A DNA stretch of 64,000 nt, taken from contig CAWISK010000002.1 of NCBI GenBank assembly GCA_963838805.1, positions 310,001 to 374,000 of the forward strand. Direction: 5' to 3'. This DNA comes from CAVRQM01 sp963838805. GTDB taxonomy: Bacteria > Pseudomonadota > Alphaproteobacteria > Acetobacterales > Acetobacteraceae. The position numbers and the translations under genes were made by a program. Of the stretch, positions 1-9,195 are shown one piece after another. A model generated the notes under the pieces. That model ran no database searches, was not told where the DNA came from, and saw only the letters and a program-made list of their open reading frames with translations. How positions within the stretch are numbered: position 1 is the first letter of the stretch; the number at the start of each line of letters is the position of its first letter.

Positions 1-2
1 CC

Positions 3-170
3 GTGCTTGCGGTTCGACCCGTCTCGCAAGCGGCGCCATTCGACTCCCACGCCATCGGCGCGATGGCGGCACTCGTGGCAGCCGTGGTGCTGCTGGTCGC
101 CCTGGCGTGGCGGGGCTTGTCGCGGCGCGCCGTTCCGAACGGGCGCGGAATGGGGAGGGGCGGGGTCTAG
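3..170 (+). CDS. C-terminal end of a membrane protein (partial)
   Basis: An open frame enters from the left edge and stops with TAG at 168-170. It encodes about 55 residues, with one clear hydrophobic segment at 61-120 (alanine/valine/leucine rich, followed by WRGL and basic residues) and a short basic tail. This is what the last membrane span of a transporter or other polytopic protein looks like. The family cannot be named from this piece. The stop overlaps the stop of the convergent gene on the other strand by three bases. Confidence 0.45.
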   Translation: MLAVRPVSQAAPFDSHAIGAMAALVAAVVLLVALAWRGLSRRAVPNGRGMGRGGV

Positions 171-1110
171 GCGCCCCGCACCGCGTCATAGACGAGGGCG
201 GCGGCGGCCGAGATCCTCCAGCGCGCTGCCGACCGACTTGAACACGGTGCGCTGCCGCGCGGTCTCGCGGCCCGCAACCTCGCCGCGACAGAGCCCCGCC
301 AGGGTTCCGGCCACGCCCGCCAGCACGCCGGAGGCGAGCGGCTGGGTGATGTCGCCGGCCTCGGCCAGCGCCGCTTCCGTGTCGATGAACACACGCGCAT
401 CGCGCACGGCATCGTCGTCAGCCTCGCGCATGGTCGGCATGTATCCCCCGATCAGGTCGAGATGCGTGCCGGGGCGCAGCCATGCGCCCTGGATCAGCGG
501 CTGGGTGGCGAGCGTGGCGCAGCTGATGATGTCGGCCTCGGCGGCGGCCCGCGCCAAATCGGTCGCAGCGGATGCCTCGAAGCCTTGCGCCCGGAGATGC
601 GGAGGCAAGCCGCTCGGCGCCCGCACCGCGGATGTTCCACACCGCGACCGACGAGATCGGCCGGACCGCGCGCCACGCCGCGGCAAGCTGGCCCGCGACA
701 TGCCCGCTGCCGACGATGAGCAGGTGCCTCGCATTCTCGCGCGCCAGGAACGAGCCGGCCAGAGCCGATGCGGCCGCGGTCCGCCGTGCGGTCAGTTCGG
801 CGCCGTCGATCACCGCCAGGTGCTGGCCGGTCTGCCCGTCGCACAGCAGATAGGTGGACGAGACAGCGGGCAGCCCGCGCGCGCCGTTGCCGGGAAACAC
901 GCTGACCAGCTTGATGCCGAGCGCCGCACCGCCGTTCCATGCCGGCATCAGCAGCAGCGAGGCGCCGTGCGGCAAATCGTGCCGGTGCCGCAGCGGCACC
1001 GTGGCACCGGCGCGGAACGCCTCGCGCAATGCCGCCACCAGCCGGTCGAACGGCAGGGCGGCCCGCACCGCATCCGCGTCGATCAGCCGAGGAGATGCAG
1101 CCTGCGTCAA
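167..1110 (-). pseudogene. ornithine cyclodeaminase/mu-crystallin family protein, frameshifted
   Basis: The protein matches the NAD(P)-dependent ornithine cyclodeaminase/mu-crystallin/alanine dehydrogenase family over its whole length. The N-terminal half carries the substrate-domain segment (LLLMPAWNGG, GIKLVSVFPGN) and the nucleotide-binding loop LLIVGSGHVA. The reading frame then shifts near 600, continues with the conserved ADIISCATLATQPLI and HLDLIGGYMP, and shifts again near 212, after VFKSVGSALEDL, to end with AAALVYDAV. Each shift is explained by one extra base. The start is TTG at 1110, sharing TTGA with the stop of the upstream ABC ATPase, so it is the last gene of that operon. A role in amino-acid breakdown fits the context. 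Sequencing error is as likely as true decay. Confidence 0.8.
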
Positions 1111-1883
1111 AAATCGTTCCGCTCGTGATAGGTCTGGAGGAAGCGGCGCAGGCGGGGCTCGTCGGCATCGTGCAGGATCTCCCGCGCCGGGCCGAGTGCC
1201 GCGATGCGGCCGCGATCGAGGAAGGCGATGCGGTCGGCCGCGTGTGCCGCGAATCCCATCTCATGCGTTACCACCAGCATGGTCATGCCCTCGGCCGCGA
1301 GGTCGCGCATCACCGACAGCACCTCGCCCACCAGTTCCGGGTCCAGCGCCGAGGTCGGTTCGTCGAACAGCATCAGGCGCGGCTCCATCGCCAGGCTGCG
1401 GGCGATGGCGACGCGCTGCTGCTGGCCGCCGGACAGGCGGGCGGGATAGGCGCCTGCCTTTTCCGCGAGACCCACGCGGGCCAGCAGGGCGCCCGCCCGT
1501 GCCGATGCTTCCGTTCGCGGCAGCCCACGCACCTGCACGAGCGCTTCGGCGACGTTCTGCAGCGCGGTCAGATGCGGCCACAGGTTGAACTGCTGGAACA
1601 CCATGCCGATGCCGCGCCGCAGGTCCCGCAGCGTGCGCGACGGCGCCAGCCGCCGCGGGCCGGGCGTGTCGCGCCAGCCGACCAGGGTGCCGTCGATCCT
1701 GATTTCGCCCCCATCGTAGCGTTCCAGGAAGTTCACGCAGCGCAGCAGCGTGCTCTTGCCGGAGCCGCTCGGGCCGATCAGGCACACCACCTCGGAGGCC
1801 TGCACCTCCATGTCCACGCCGTCCAGCACCCGGTTGGTTCCGAACGATTTGCAGACGCCGCGCATGCTGACCAGGGGCGTCAT
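1107..1883 (-). CDS. polar amino-acid ABC transporter, ATP-binding protein
   Basis: This 258-residue protein is the ATPase of a polar amino-acid uptake transporter (PAAT/HisP-GlnQ family) acting on the cytoplasmic face of the inner membrane. The Walker A loop GPSGSGKST, the Q-loop region FQQFNLWPH, the signature LSGGQQQR, Walker B LMLFDEPTSALDP and the switch histidine in VVTHEMGF are all present. Length is normal for the family. The ATG overlaps the stop of the upstream permease (ATGA at 1880-1883). The order binding protein, permease, permease, ATPase is typical. Histidine is a plausible substrate because hut genes lie divergently upstream, but this is inference. Confidence 0.95.
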   Translation of the reverse strand: MTPLVSMRGVCKSFGTNRVLDGVDMEVQASEVVCLIGPSGSGKSTLLRCVNFLERYDGGEIRIDGTLVGWRDTPGPRRLAPSRTLRDLRRGIGMVFQQFNLWPHLTALQNVAEALVQVRGLPRTEASARAGALLARVGLAEKAGAYPARLSGGQQQRVAIARSLAMEPRLMLFDEPTSALDPELVGEVLSVMRDLAAEGMTMLVVTHEMGFAAHAADRIAFLDRGRIAALGPAREILHDADEPRLRRFLQTYHERNDF

Positions 1884-2542
1884 GCCGGCACCACCAGATG
1901 CCGCGTCACCGCGCGCTCGGCCAGTCGCCCGAGCCGGGCCACGATCTCCACCATCAGCCAGTACAGCACCGCCATCGCCAGGATCACCTCGAACGCGGCA
2001 AAGGTCTCCGCACCCATCGTCTGCATCTGGTACATCAGTTCCGGCACGGTAATCAGCGACAGCACCACCGTCTCCTTGCTCAGGATGATGAGCATGTTGA
2101 CCAGCGCCGGCAGGATCGCCACCAGCATGACCGGCACCCGGACCCGGCGCAGGATGCCGGCCCGCGTCATGCCGAGGCTTTCGGCGGCCTCGATCTGTCC
2201 GGGCGGCACCGCCGCGAACCCTGCCCGGAAGATCTCGGCGAAATAGGCGCTGCCATAGACGCCGAGGCCGACGATGCCGCAGGTCGTGGCGGACCAGCGC
2301 AAGCCCACCTGCGGGCCGCCATCGTAGAGCAGGTAGAGCTGCACCAGGAACGGCGTGCCGCGCAGCACCTCGATCGCGGCGCGCAGCAGCCAGCGCAGCG
2401 GCGGCAGCGGCAATTGCCGCAGCAGCGCCACGACGAAGCCAAGGACGATGCCGAGTGCCGCCCCGCCGCCCCAGCACAGCAGCGTCATGGCAAAACCGCT
2501 CGCCAGCGCCGGGCCGTAATGCAAATAGAGGCCCCACTGCAT
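1880..2542 (-). CDS. amino-acid ABC transporter permease (second)
   Basis: This 220-residue inner-membrane protein of the HisM/HisQ permease family has several hydrophobic spans. The cytoplasmic coupling (EAA) loop reads QIEAAESLGMTRAGILRRV, which docks to the ATPase. The start codon ATG at 2542 overlaps the stop of the preceding permease (ATGA) and its own stop overlaps the ATPase start, so the genes are translationally coupled. It should pair with the permease at 2542-3189 to form a heterodimeric channel. Confidence 0.93.
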   Translation of the reverse strand: MQWGLYLHYGPALASGFAMTLLCWGGGAALGIVLGFVVALLRQLPLPPLRWLLRAAIEVLRGTPFLVQLYLLYDGGPQVGLRWSATTCGIVGLGVYGSAYFAEIFRAGFAAVPPGQIEAAESLGMTRAGILRRVRVPVMLVAILPALVNMLIILSKETVVLSLITVPELMYQMQTMGAETFAAFEVILAMAVLYWLMVEIVARLGRLAERAVTRHLVVPA

Positions 2543-3189
2543 CAGCCGTAGGCGATCCTGCGCTCGGCAAACTGGCCCAGGGCGGCAAGACCCAGGTTCA
2601 GCACCAGATAGATAGCCGCCGCCGTCACGTACATCTCCAGCGGCCGGTAGGTTTCCGCCGCATAGGCCTGCGCCATGCGCGTCAGCTCCAGCACGCCTAT
2701 CGCGGAAATCAGCGACGAGGCCTTCAGCAGCAGGATCAGCTCGTTGATCTCGGCCGGCAACGACAGGCGCAGCATTTGCGGCAGCAGCACCCGCCACCAG
2801 ATGCGCGCCCGCGCCATGCCGAGCGCGTCCGCCGCCTCCCACTGGCCGGGCGGGATGGCGGCCAGGGCACCGCGGAAGATTTCCGAGACATAGGCGCCGG
2901 AGGCGAGGCCGAGCCCGGCGACCGCCGCCACCAGCGGCGGCACGTCCAGGCCCACGCGCGGCAGGAACAGGTAGATCAGCAGCAATTGCACCAGCAGCGG
3001 CACGCCGCGGAAGAAGCTGACATACGCCGCCCCCGCCCGCTCCAGCCCGCGCACACCCGATTGCCGCATCAGGCAGACCGCAGCACCCAGCACCTGCCCC
3101 AGCGCCATGCCGAGCAGCGACACCCAGAGCGTCGTGCCGGCCGCCCGCAGCAGGAACGGCAGCGCGTGCAGGATCGCGTGCAGCCGCAT
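2542..3189 (-). CDS. amino-acid ABC transporter permease (first)
   Basis: A 215-residue HisQ/GlnP-type permease with five or so hydrophobic segments and the EAA loop QWEAADALGMARARIWWRVL. The segment FFRGVPLLVQL is the conserved second-helix region of this family. It begins three bases after the binding-protein gene and overlaps the next permease by ATGA, so it belongs to the four-gene importer operon. Substrate is not predictable from the permease alone. Confidence 0.93.
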   Translation of the reverse strand: MRLHAILHALPFLLRAAGTTLWVSLLGMALGQVLGAAVCLMRQSGVRGLERAGAAYVSFFRGVPLLVQLLLIYLFLPRVGLDVPPLVAAVAGLGLASGAYVSEIFRGALAAIPPGQWEAADALGMARARIWWRVLLPQMLRLSLPAEINELILLLKASSLISAIGVLELTRMAQAYAAETYRPLEMYVTAAAIYLVLNLGLAALGQFAERRIAYG

Positions 3190-3192
3190 CGG

Positions 3193-4035
3193 CTAGACGG
3201 AGGGCGTGGGCACGTCCTTCGGCAGCGGCTGGGCGATGCCGAACCATTTCTTCTGGATCGCCGCGAGCCTGCCGTCATCCTGCATCTTGATCAGGACGGC
3301 GCTGATGGCGTCGGTCAGCGTCTTGTCGTCCAGGCGACCGACCCAGGAAAAATAGCTGGGCTGGCCGAAGGGCGGCAGCACGACCTTGAACGTATCGGGC
3401 CGTTTCGACGCCGCATAGGCAAGATTGGGCAGCGAGTTCACCGAGGCATCGAGCCGCCCGGCCGCGAGATCGGCATAGGACTGGTTATTGTCCACGTATT
3501 CGCGGATCGTGATCGGCTTCGGCAGAGTGGCGCTGAAATCCTTGAGCTGTGCCAGTTGCGACGTGCCCTTCTGGCCGCCGACGGTCTTGCCGGCCAGATC
3601 TTTGGGCGAGTTGATGGAATTGTCGTCGGCGCGCTTCATGACCGCGGCGGTCGCCTCGGCGATGGGCACGGTGAAGCTGTAGCGCTGCATGCGCGCCTTG
3701 GTGATCGTCACCGGGGCGATGACGAAGTCGAACTTCTTCGCCTCCAGCCCGGGCAGCACGCTGGTCCAGGGCAGATCGAGATATTTGGGCTTCACGCCCA
3801 GATCGTGGCTGACGACATCCATCAGGTCGCGGTTGACGCCGGTATAGACGTTGTCCACCCGGAAATCGAAGGGCGGGAACTCCATCTCGGTGGCACAGAC
3901 CAGTTCGCCGCGCGATTTCACGTCGGCCAGCGTGTCGGCCAGCGCCGCGCGGCCGCCCGCTGCCGCGAGCGCGGCCCCTGCCAATGCCGCCTGCATTGCC
4001 CTGCGGCGCGACAGCGCCCGGTCGTGGTCAGCCAT
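3193..4035 (-). CDS. amino-acid ABC transporter substrate-binding protein
   Basis: A 280-residue periplasmic binding protein of family 3 (SBP_bac_3). The N-terminus SRRRAMQAALAGAALAAAGG contains a twin-arginine-like motif and a hydrophobic core ending near ALADT, so export by Tat or Sec is expected. Family hallmarks are visible: EMEFPPFDFR near the start of the mature chain, FDFVIAPVTIT and the hinge region KDLAGKTVGGQKGTS. It is the first gene of the importer operon and is transcribed away from hutI across a 134-base gap, suggesting a shared control region. Confidence 0.93.
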   Translation of the reverse strand: MADHDRALSRRRAMQAALAGAALAAAGGRAALADTLADVKSRGELVCATEMEFPPFDFRVDNVYTGVNRDLMDVVSHDLGVKPKYLDLPWTSVLPGLEAKKFDFVIAPVTITKARMQRYSFTVPIAEATAAVMKRADDNSINSPKDLAGKTVGGQKGTSQLAQLKDFSATLPKPITIREYVDNNQSYADLAAGRLDASVNSLPNLAYAASKRPDTFKVVLPPFGQPSYFSWVGRLDDKTLTDAISAVLIKMQDDGRLAAIQKKWFGIAQPLPKDVPTPSV

Positions 4036-4169
4036 GCCTGCCTCCTGAACGGTTTCAGCTTTCCGTGGGTGGCATGGAGCCGTCTTCGCAAGAATTGCGC
4101 AAGCCCAGCGACGGACGTGGCCCCGCGGCGCCTTGCGCGGAGCGGACGAAACGAGGAGTTTTCCGCGCC
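4036..4169. promoter_or_regulatory. divergent control region between importer operon and hut genes
   Basis: The 134 bases separate the starts of the minus-strand amino-acid importer and the plus-strand hutI gene, so promoters for both must lie here or nearby. A GAGGAG ribosome-binding site at 4153-4158 precedes the hutI ATG at 4170 by eleven bases. No operator palindrome or sigma-70 boxes could be identified with confidence by eye. A HutC-type regulator gene is not in the window. Confidence 0.4.
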
Positions 4170-5408
4170 ATGTCGTCCGTCGCAGCGCCCGATCACCTCT
4201 GGGTCAACCTTCGTGCCGCCACAATGGCGGCGGGCGGTGCTCCGTACGGTCTGATCGAGGAAGCCGCCATTGCCGTCGCGGGCGGCGAGATTCTCTTCGC
4301 CGGCCCACGCGCGGAGCTGCCGGCCGGGATGCTGGCGCAGGCGGGCCGGATCATCGATGGCGAGGGCGGACTGCTCACCCCCGGCCTGATCGACTGCCAC
4401 ACGCATCTGGTCCACGGCGGCAGCCGCGCCTCCGAGTGGGAGGCGCGGCTGCAAGGTGCGAGCTACGAGGACATCGCCCGCGCCGGCGGCGGCATCCTGT
4501 CCACCGTGCGCGCGACCCGCGCGCTGGACGAGGCGGCGCTGGCACGTGCCGCCCTGCCGAGCCTGGAGGCGTTGCTGGCCGAGGGCGTCACCACCGTCGA
4601 GATCAAATCCGGCTACGCGCTGGAAATCGAGGGCGAGCTGCGGATGCTGCGCGCCGCTCGGCGGCTGGGAAGGATGCGGCCGGTGGATGTGCGGACGTCG
4701 CTGCTGGCCGCCCATGCGGTGCCGCCGGAATACCGCGGCGACCCGGATGGCTATGTCGAAATCGTCTGCCGCGAGATCATTCCGGCCGCTGTCGCGGAGG
4801 GACTGGCCGACGCGGTGGATGCGTTCTGCGAGAGCATCGCCTTCTCGCCCGAGCAGGTGCGCCGCGTGTTCGAGGTGGCGCGCGCGCACGGCCTGCCGGT
4901 GAAGCTGCACGCCGAGCAACTGAGCAATCTCGGCGGCGCCGCGCTCGCCGCCTCGTTCGGCGCGTTGTCGGCGGATCATCTGGAGCATCTGGACCAGGAC
5001 GGGGTGGCGGCGATGGCTGGCGCCGGCACGGTCGCGGTGCTGCTGCCCGGCGCCTACTACCTGCTGCGCGAGACGCAGGCCCCGCCGGTCTCGCTGCTGC
5101 GCGATGCGGGCGTGCCGATCGCCGTCGCCACCGACTGCAACCCCGGCACCTCGCCGATCTGCTCGTTGCTGACCGTGCTCAACATGGCCTGCACGCTGTT
5201 CCGGCTGACGCCGGAGGAGGCGCTGGCCGGTGTCACGCGCGAGGCCGCCCGCGCCCTGGGCCTCGCCGACCGTGGGGTGATCGCCGCCGGTATGCGCGCC
5301 GATCTGGTGCTGTGGCACGTCGAAAGCCCGGCCGAACTGGCCTATGCCATCGGCCTCAACCCGTGCCGCGCGATCATGCGCGCAGGCCAGCTCGTGAAAG
5401 GCGGCTGA
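4170..5408 (+). CDS. hutI: imidazolonepropionase
   Basis: A 412-residue amidohydrolase that opens the ring of 4-imidazolone-5-propionate to give N-formimino-glutamate, the third step of histidine degradation, in the cytosol. The metal site motif DCHTHLVHGG (His77, His79) follows the usual TPGLID sequence. Further conserved pieces are VEIKSGYAL, LLAAHAVPPEY, KLHAEQLSN, LSADHLEHL and ATDCNPGTSP. Length is normal. The start was set at ATG 4170 because of the GAGGAG site just upstream; a longer open frame would run into the divergent gene. It overlaps hutU by TGATG. Confidence 0.96.
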   Translation: MSSVAAPDHLWVNLRAATMAAGGAPYGLIEEAAIAVAGGEILFAGPRAELPAGMLAQAGRIIDGEGGLLTPGLIDCHTHLVHGGSRASEWEARLQGASYEDIARAGGGILSTVRATRALDEAALARAALPSLEALLAEGVTTVEIKSGYALEIEGELRMLRAARRLGRMRPVDVRTSLLAAHAVPPEYRGDPDGYVEIVCREIIPAAVAEGLADAVDAFCESIAFSPEQVRRVFEVARAHGLPVKLHAEQLSNLGGAALAASFGALSADHLEHLDQDGVAAMAGAGTVAVLLPGAYYLLRETQAPPVSLLRDAGVPIAVATDCNPGTSPICSLLTVLNMACTLFRLTPEEALAGVTREAARALGLADRGVIAAGMRADLVLWHVESPAELAYAIGLNPCRAIMRAGQLVKGG

Positions 5409-7103
5409 TGCCCGATACAAGACTGGACAACCAGCGCAGCATCCGCGCGCCGCGCGGACCCGAAATGAGTTGCCGGAGCTGGGGCGCCGAGGCCGCTCTG
5501 CGTATGCTGATGAACAACCTCGACGCCGAGGTGGCCGAGCGCCCGCAGGAACTGGTCGTCTACGGCGGCATCGGCCGCGCCGCGCGGAGCTGGGAGGCGT
5601 TCGACCGCATCGCCGCCTGCCTCCGACGGCTGGAGCCGGACCAGACCTTGCTGATCCAGTCAGGCAAGCCGGTCGGCGTCTTCCGCACGCACGAGGACGC
5701 GCCGCGCGTGCTGATCGCCAATTCCAATTTGGTGCCGCATTGGGCGACCTGGGAGCATTTCCACAAGCTCGATCGCCTCGGGCTGATGATGTACGGCCAG
5801 ATGACCGCCGGCTCCTGGATCTATATCGGCAGCCAGGGGATCGTGCAGGGCACCTACGAGACTTTCGTCGAGGTTGGCCGCCAGCACTATGACGGCGATC
5901 TGCGCGGGCGCTGGATCCTGACCGGCGGGCTGGGCGGCATGGGCGGCGCGCAGCCGCTGGCGGCGACGATGGCGGGTGCCTCCATGCTGGCGGTGGAGTG
6001 CCAGCCGAGCCGCATCGAGATGCGGCTGCGCACCGGCTATCTGGACCGGCAGACCGCCGATCTGGACGAGGCGCTCGCCTGGATGCACGACGCTCGCGCG
6101 AGCGGCGAACCGGTCTCGGTGGGGCTGCTCGGCAACGCCGCCGAGATTTTCCCGGAACTGGTGCGGCGTGGCGAGCGGCCGGACGTGGTGACGGACCAGA
6201 CCTCGGCGCACGATCCGCTCAACGGCTATCTGCCGGCCGGCTGGTCGCTCGACGAGTGGCAGCGCCGGCGCGACACCGATCCGGCCGCCGTCGAGGCGGC
6301 GGCGCGGCGTTCTATGCGGCCAGCACGTGCAGGCCATGCTGGATTTCTACCGCGCGGGAATCCCCACGCTCGACTACGGCAACAACATCCGCCAGGTCGC
6401 GAAGGACGAAGGTCTGGACAACGCCTTCGACTTTCCCGGCTTCGTTCCCGCCTATATCCGCCCGCTGTTCTGTCGCGGCATCGGCCCGTTTCGCTGGGCC
6501 GCGCTGTCGGGCGATCCGCAAGACATCTATCGCACCGACGCGCGGGTGAAGGAGCTGATCCCCGACGATCAGCATCTGCATCACTGGCTCGATATGGCGC
6601 GCGAGCGGATTCACTTCCAGGGCTTGCCAGCGCGCATCTGCTGGGTGGGGCTGGGGCAGCGGCACCGTCTTGGGCTCGCGTTCAACGAGATGGTGGCGCG
6701 GGGCGAATTGTCCGCCCCGATCGTCATCGGCCGCGACCATCTGGACAGCGGCTCGGTCGCCAGTCCCAACCGCGAGACCGAGGCGATGCTGGACGGGTCC
6801 GATGCCGTTTCCGACTGGCCGCTGCTGAACGCGCTGCTGAACACGGCGAGCGGCGCCACCTGGGTCTCGCTGCATCATGGCGGCGGGGTCGGCATGGGGT
6901 TCTCGCAGCACGCCGGCATGGTGGTGGTGGCCGACGGCACCGAGGCGGCGGCGCGGCGGCTCGCGCGGGTGCTGTGGAACGACCCGGCCAGCGGGGTGAT
7001 GCGGCACGCGGATGCGGGTTACGAGGCGGCGGTGGCGTGCGCGCGCGAGCAGGGGTTGGATTTGCCGTCGCTGAACGCCGACGGTGCTTCGATAAAATCC
7101 TGA
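5408..7103 (+). pseudogene. hutU: urocanate hydratase (urocanase), one frameshift
   Basis: Urocanase hydrates urocanate to 4-imidazolone-5-propionate using tightly bound NAD. The protein matches the family end to end (about 565 codons, family about 555). The first part has YGGIGRAARSWEAFD, MTAGSWIYIGSQGI, GGLGGMGGAQP and QTSAHDPLNGY. The frame then shifts at about 6319, where one extra C in CGGCCAG restores SMRQHVQAMLDF and leads into GNNIRQVAKDEG, ARICWVGLG (the region of the essential cysteine) and SLHHGGGVGMGFS. Apart from that single base the gene is intact, so it is either a recent mutation or a read error. ATG 5408 overlaps the hutI stop. Confidence 0.9.
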
Positions 7104-7119
7104 GCGAAGGAGCGGGACA

Positions 7120-7476
7120 ATGGCCAGCACGTCTGATTCGATGTATCCCCCCGCCACGCGCGAATTGGCGGCCAAGCGGCGCGAGTTGGCGCCCGACGCG
7201 CAGGCCGCGTTCGATGCCTTCAGCAAGGCCGTGTTCGCGGACGGGGCGCTGAGCGCCAAGATGAAGCAGGTGATCGCGGTCGCGGTGGCGCATGTCACGC
7301 AATGCCCTTATTGCATCAAGGGACATACCAAGGCGGCGCTGCGGCACGGCGCCACGCCCGAGGAACTGATGGAAGCGATCTGGGTCGCGGCCGAGATGCG
7401 GGCTGGTGGCGCCTATGCGCACACGGCGCTGTCGCTCAGCATGATTGCCGAGGAGCAGGAGCGCCATCCCGCCTGA
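7120..7476 (+). CDS. carboxymuconolactone decarboxylase/AhpD-like protein
   Basis: A 118-residue all-helical protein of the CMD/AhpD family. The redox motif CPYCIKGH, with a CxxC pair and the following histidine, is the AhpD signature and suggests disulfide-reductase or peroxidase-support activity more than lactone decarboxylation. MKQVIAVAVAHVTQ and ATPEELMEAIWVAAEMRAG are family-typical. It starts 16 bases after hutU behind a good GAAGGAG site, so it is probably co-transcribed with the hut genes. Its exact substrate is unknown. Confidence 0.9.
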   Translation: MASTSDSMYPPATRELAAKRRELAPDAQAAFDAFSKAVFADGALSAKMKQVIAVAVAHVTQCPYCIKGHTKAALRHGATPEELMEAIWVAAEMRAGGAYAHTALSLSMIAEEQERHPA

Positions 7477-7534
7477 CCGGGCAAATCGCGGCCCGTGCGA
7501 GGTGTGCGCAAGCAACGCTGCCTGCCACGAGTGT

Positions 7535-7878
7535 TCACGGGCGAGGAAGGTTGGCTATCGCTCGATCTGGCGAACGCCGGATCAGGACCCGGCGGCCATC
7601 GCTTCGTCGGCTGGAGACCAGCCTCAACCAAGGCGCCAATGGAAGGCACTCATCAGCAGGTACATCGGGACCATTCCGCTCAGCGGAGACCCATGCCTGG
7701 CCGAGCAGAGCATATCCATCGGTCCCCCGCCGAGAACACCCGTCAGCAGCGCCATGATTGCGAAGGTCGGCGTCGCCGCGAGACATAGCCATTTGGCTAT
7801 GCCGGAGCGCGGCCGCGGCACCATCGTCACCCCGGCTCGCACCGCAGGTCGAGCTGCGTGCGAATAGGCCCCGGTCAT
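7535..7878 (-). pseudogene. small conserved membrane protein, frameshifted
   Basis: The start ATG at 7878 overlaps the end of the DUF899 gene by ATGA. The protein has a basic N-terminus and two hydrophobic segments around KWLCLAATPTFAIMALLTG and MVPMYLLMSAFH. The frame is lost near 7640; restoring one base gives APWLRLVSSRR and runs to a stop at 7535. I recall similar small proteins in rhizobia and methylobacteria, always of unknown function, but could not check this. Function unknown. Confidence 0.5.
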
Positions 7879-8672
7879 GCCTTCGCGCCGGCGTCGAGGA
7901 TTCCGGAAGGCGTCCTCTCCGGCGTCCGACACCTCGACCCACTTCGGGTCGGCGTGAGCCTCGGCGGCGTAGTTGTCGTGCCAGTTCCACCATTTGTAGG
8001 TGGGGGTCTGCGGGTAGCCCTCCGGCGAGTCCTCCCAACGTCTCCTGACGGCCGAGCGGCGTCGCGTCGAGGTAGCTCCAGGTGGTCCCCATCGCCTCGT
8101 CGCCGCGGTTGTTGATGAAGATAGGTGCGAAATACGCGCTCGCCGTCGCGGAAGAACACATTATGCCCGTGCCACTCATCCACGCCGAAATCGGCATCGA
8201 AGCTGTCGGTGATGGTGTACCAGGGCATCTTCCAGCCCATCCGCGCCTTCAGGCGCGCGATGTCCGCCTGCGGCGCGCGCGAGACATATGCGAGCGTGGT
8301 GTCGCGGGCGTTCAGATGGGCGAGGTGGGCGACCTGGTCGGCCCCGAGGGAGCAGCCGCGGCAGGCATGATCGGGCCAGCCGAACACTCCGGGTTCGAAG
8401 AAGGCGCGGTAGATGATCAGTTGACGCCGGCCTTCGAACAGGTCGAGCAGGCTCGCCGTGCCCGCCGGCCCCTCGAACGCGTACGCCTGCTCCACGGCCA
8501 TCCACGGCATCCGCCGGCGTTCGGCGGCCAGCGCGTCATGGGCCCGCATCTGAGCCTTCTCCTTCACGAGCAGCTGCTGGCGCGCGGCCTCCCACGCTTG
8601 CGGCGAAACGATCGGCGGCGTGTGCATGGCGAGCTGTCCGCCTTTCCGGTCGTTCTCAGATGACTTGGTCAT
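7875..8672 (-). pseudogene. DUF899 family (thioredoxin-fold-like) protein, multiple frameshifts
   Basis: The N-terminal 180 residues match the DUF899 family, a thioredoxin-like group often encoded near stress regulators: VSPQAWEAARQQLL, EGRRQLIIYRAFF, HACRGCSLGADQVAHLAHLNARD and WHGHNVFFRDGERVFRTY. The frame shifts near 8122 into FINNRGDEAMGTTWSYLD and near 8041 into EDSPEGYPQTPTYKWWNWHD. A third shift would be needed to end in frame at 7875. Each is one base. Whether the gene is dead or misread cannot be told here. Its 3' end overlaps the next small gene. Confidence 0.75.
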
Positions 8673-8760
8673 GGTCTTTGCAACCTCCGAATTGGACGAG
8701 CTCCTGGGCCTTCGGGCTGAAGTGCCGCTCCATCGCTGCCGCTCGCTCGTTGTTGGTCAT
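8656..8760 (-). CDS. possible 34-residue leader peptide ORF
   Basis: ATG 8760 opens a frame of 34 codons (MTNNERAAAMERHFSPKAQ at its start) ending at 8656, overlapping the DUF899 start in another frame. No good homolog is recognised. It could be an upstream peptide, the remnant of a neighbour gene, or chance. Confidence 0.2.
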   Translation of the reverse strand: MTNNERAAAMERHFSPKAQELVQFGGCKDHDQVI

Positions 8761-8819
8761 GAGCTAACTTGGCACCGGGGTATCGGACGGTGGGAGTGAC
8801 AAGTGTGGCGGGATTCCGA

Positions 8820-8961
8820 TGGAACTCGCTGATCACGGCCGGGTCGGCGCTTGCGGCGGCTGATCCCCACGGCGCACTGAGCGGTGTCGCCGCGTGACGA
8901 CGCGCCTGCGATCTGTTGCATCGCGATGGCGGAGCTCGGGGACGTGGGCGGGCGAGGGTGA
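8820..8961 (+). pseudogene. remnant of a TPR-containing regulator gene
   Basis: Two adjacent frames hold a degenerate copy of a sequence I associate with alphaproteobacterial TPR/helix-turn-helix regulators. From 8820 the frame reads LITAGSALAAADPHGALSGV and stops; from 8893 in the next frame it reads RDDAPAICCIAMAELGD. The expected intact form is roughly ALAAGDPLGAL followed by RDDPPALALRGIAMAQLGD. Beyond 8961 nothing further can be followed, so 8962-9195 appears non-coding. The match is from memory and short. Confidence 0.3.
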
Positions 8962-9195
8962 AATCGGGCGGCTTCGCGCGGTCAATCGGAAGCTGGCCGG
9001 CGTGAGTCCACGAGGCGAGCGGTTTGCGCTGGATCGCGGCGCGGCTTCGTCACCGGGGTCACGTGATCGACGGCGGCTCTGGCGCGGCACGTGGGAAGGT
9101 GAGAACCGATCCGTCTGCTGGCGCCGCCAATACCGCGACGGGCAGGGGCTCCGACGTCTCGCCGGACTTCGCGAGCAAGTAATCGAGCGGCCACT

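Noticed and set aside
7..1128. Long plus-strand open frame of 373 codons
   Set aside because: It lies antisense to the ornithine cyclodeaminase-like gene, is extremely rich in Arg/Ala/Pro and shows no family motif; it is a GC-driven shadow.
2455..4254. 599-codon plus-strand open frame
   Set aside because: It is antisense to the permeases and binding protein, rich in Gln/Arg/His repeats, and runs into hutI in the wrong frame.
4133..7252. 1039-codon plus-strand open frame
   Set aside because: It overlaps hutI and hutU in another frame. Only a piece of it (the urocanase N-terminal half) is real, and that starts at 5408.
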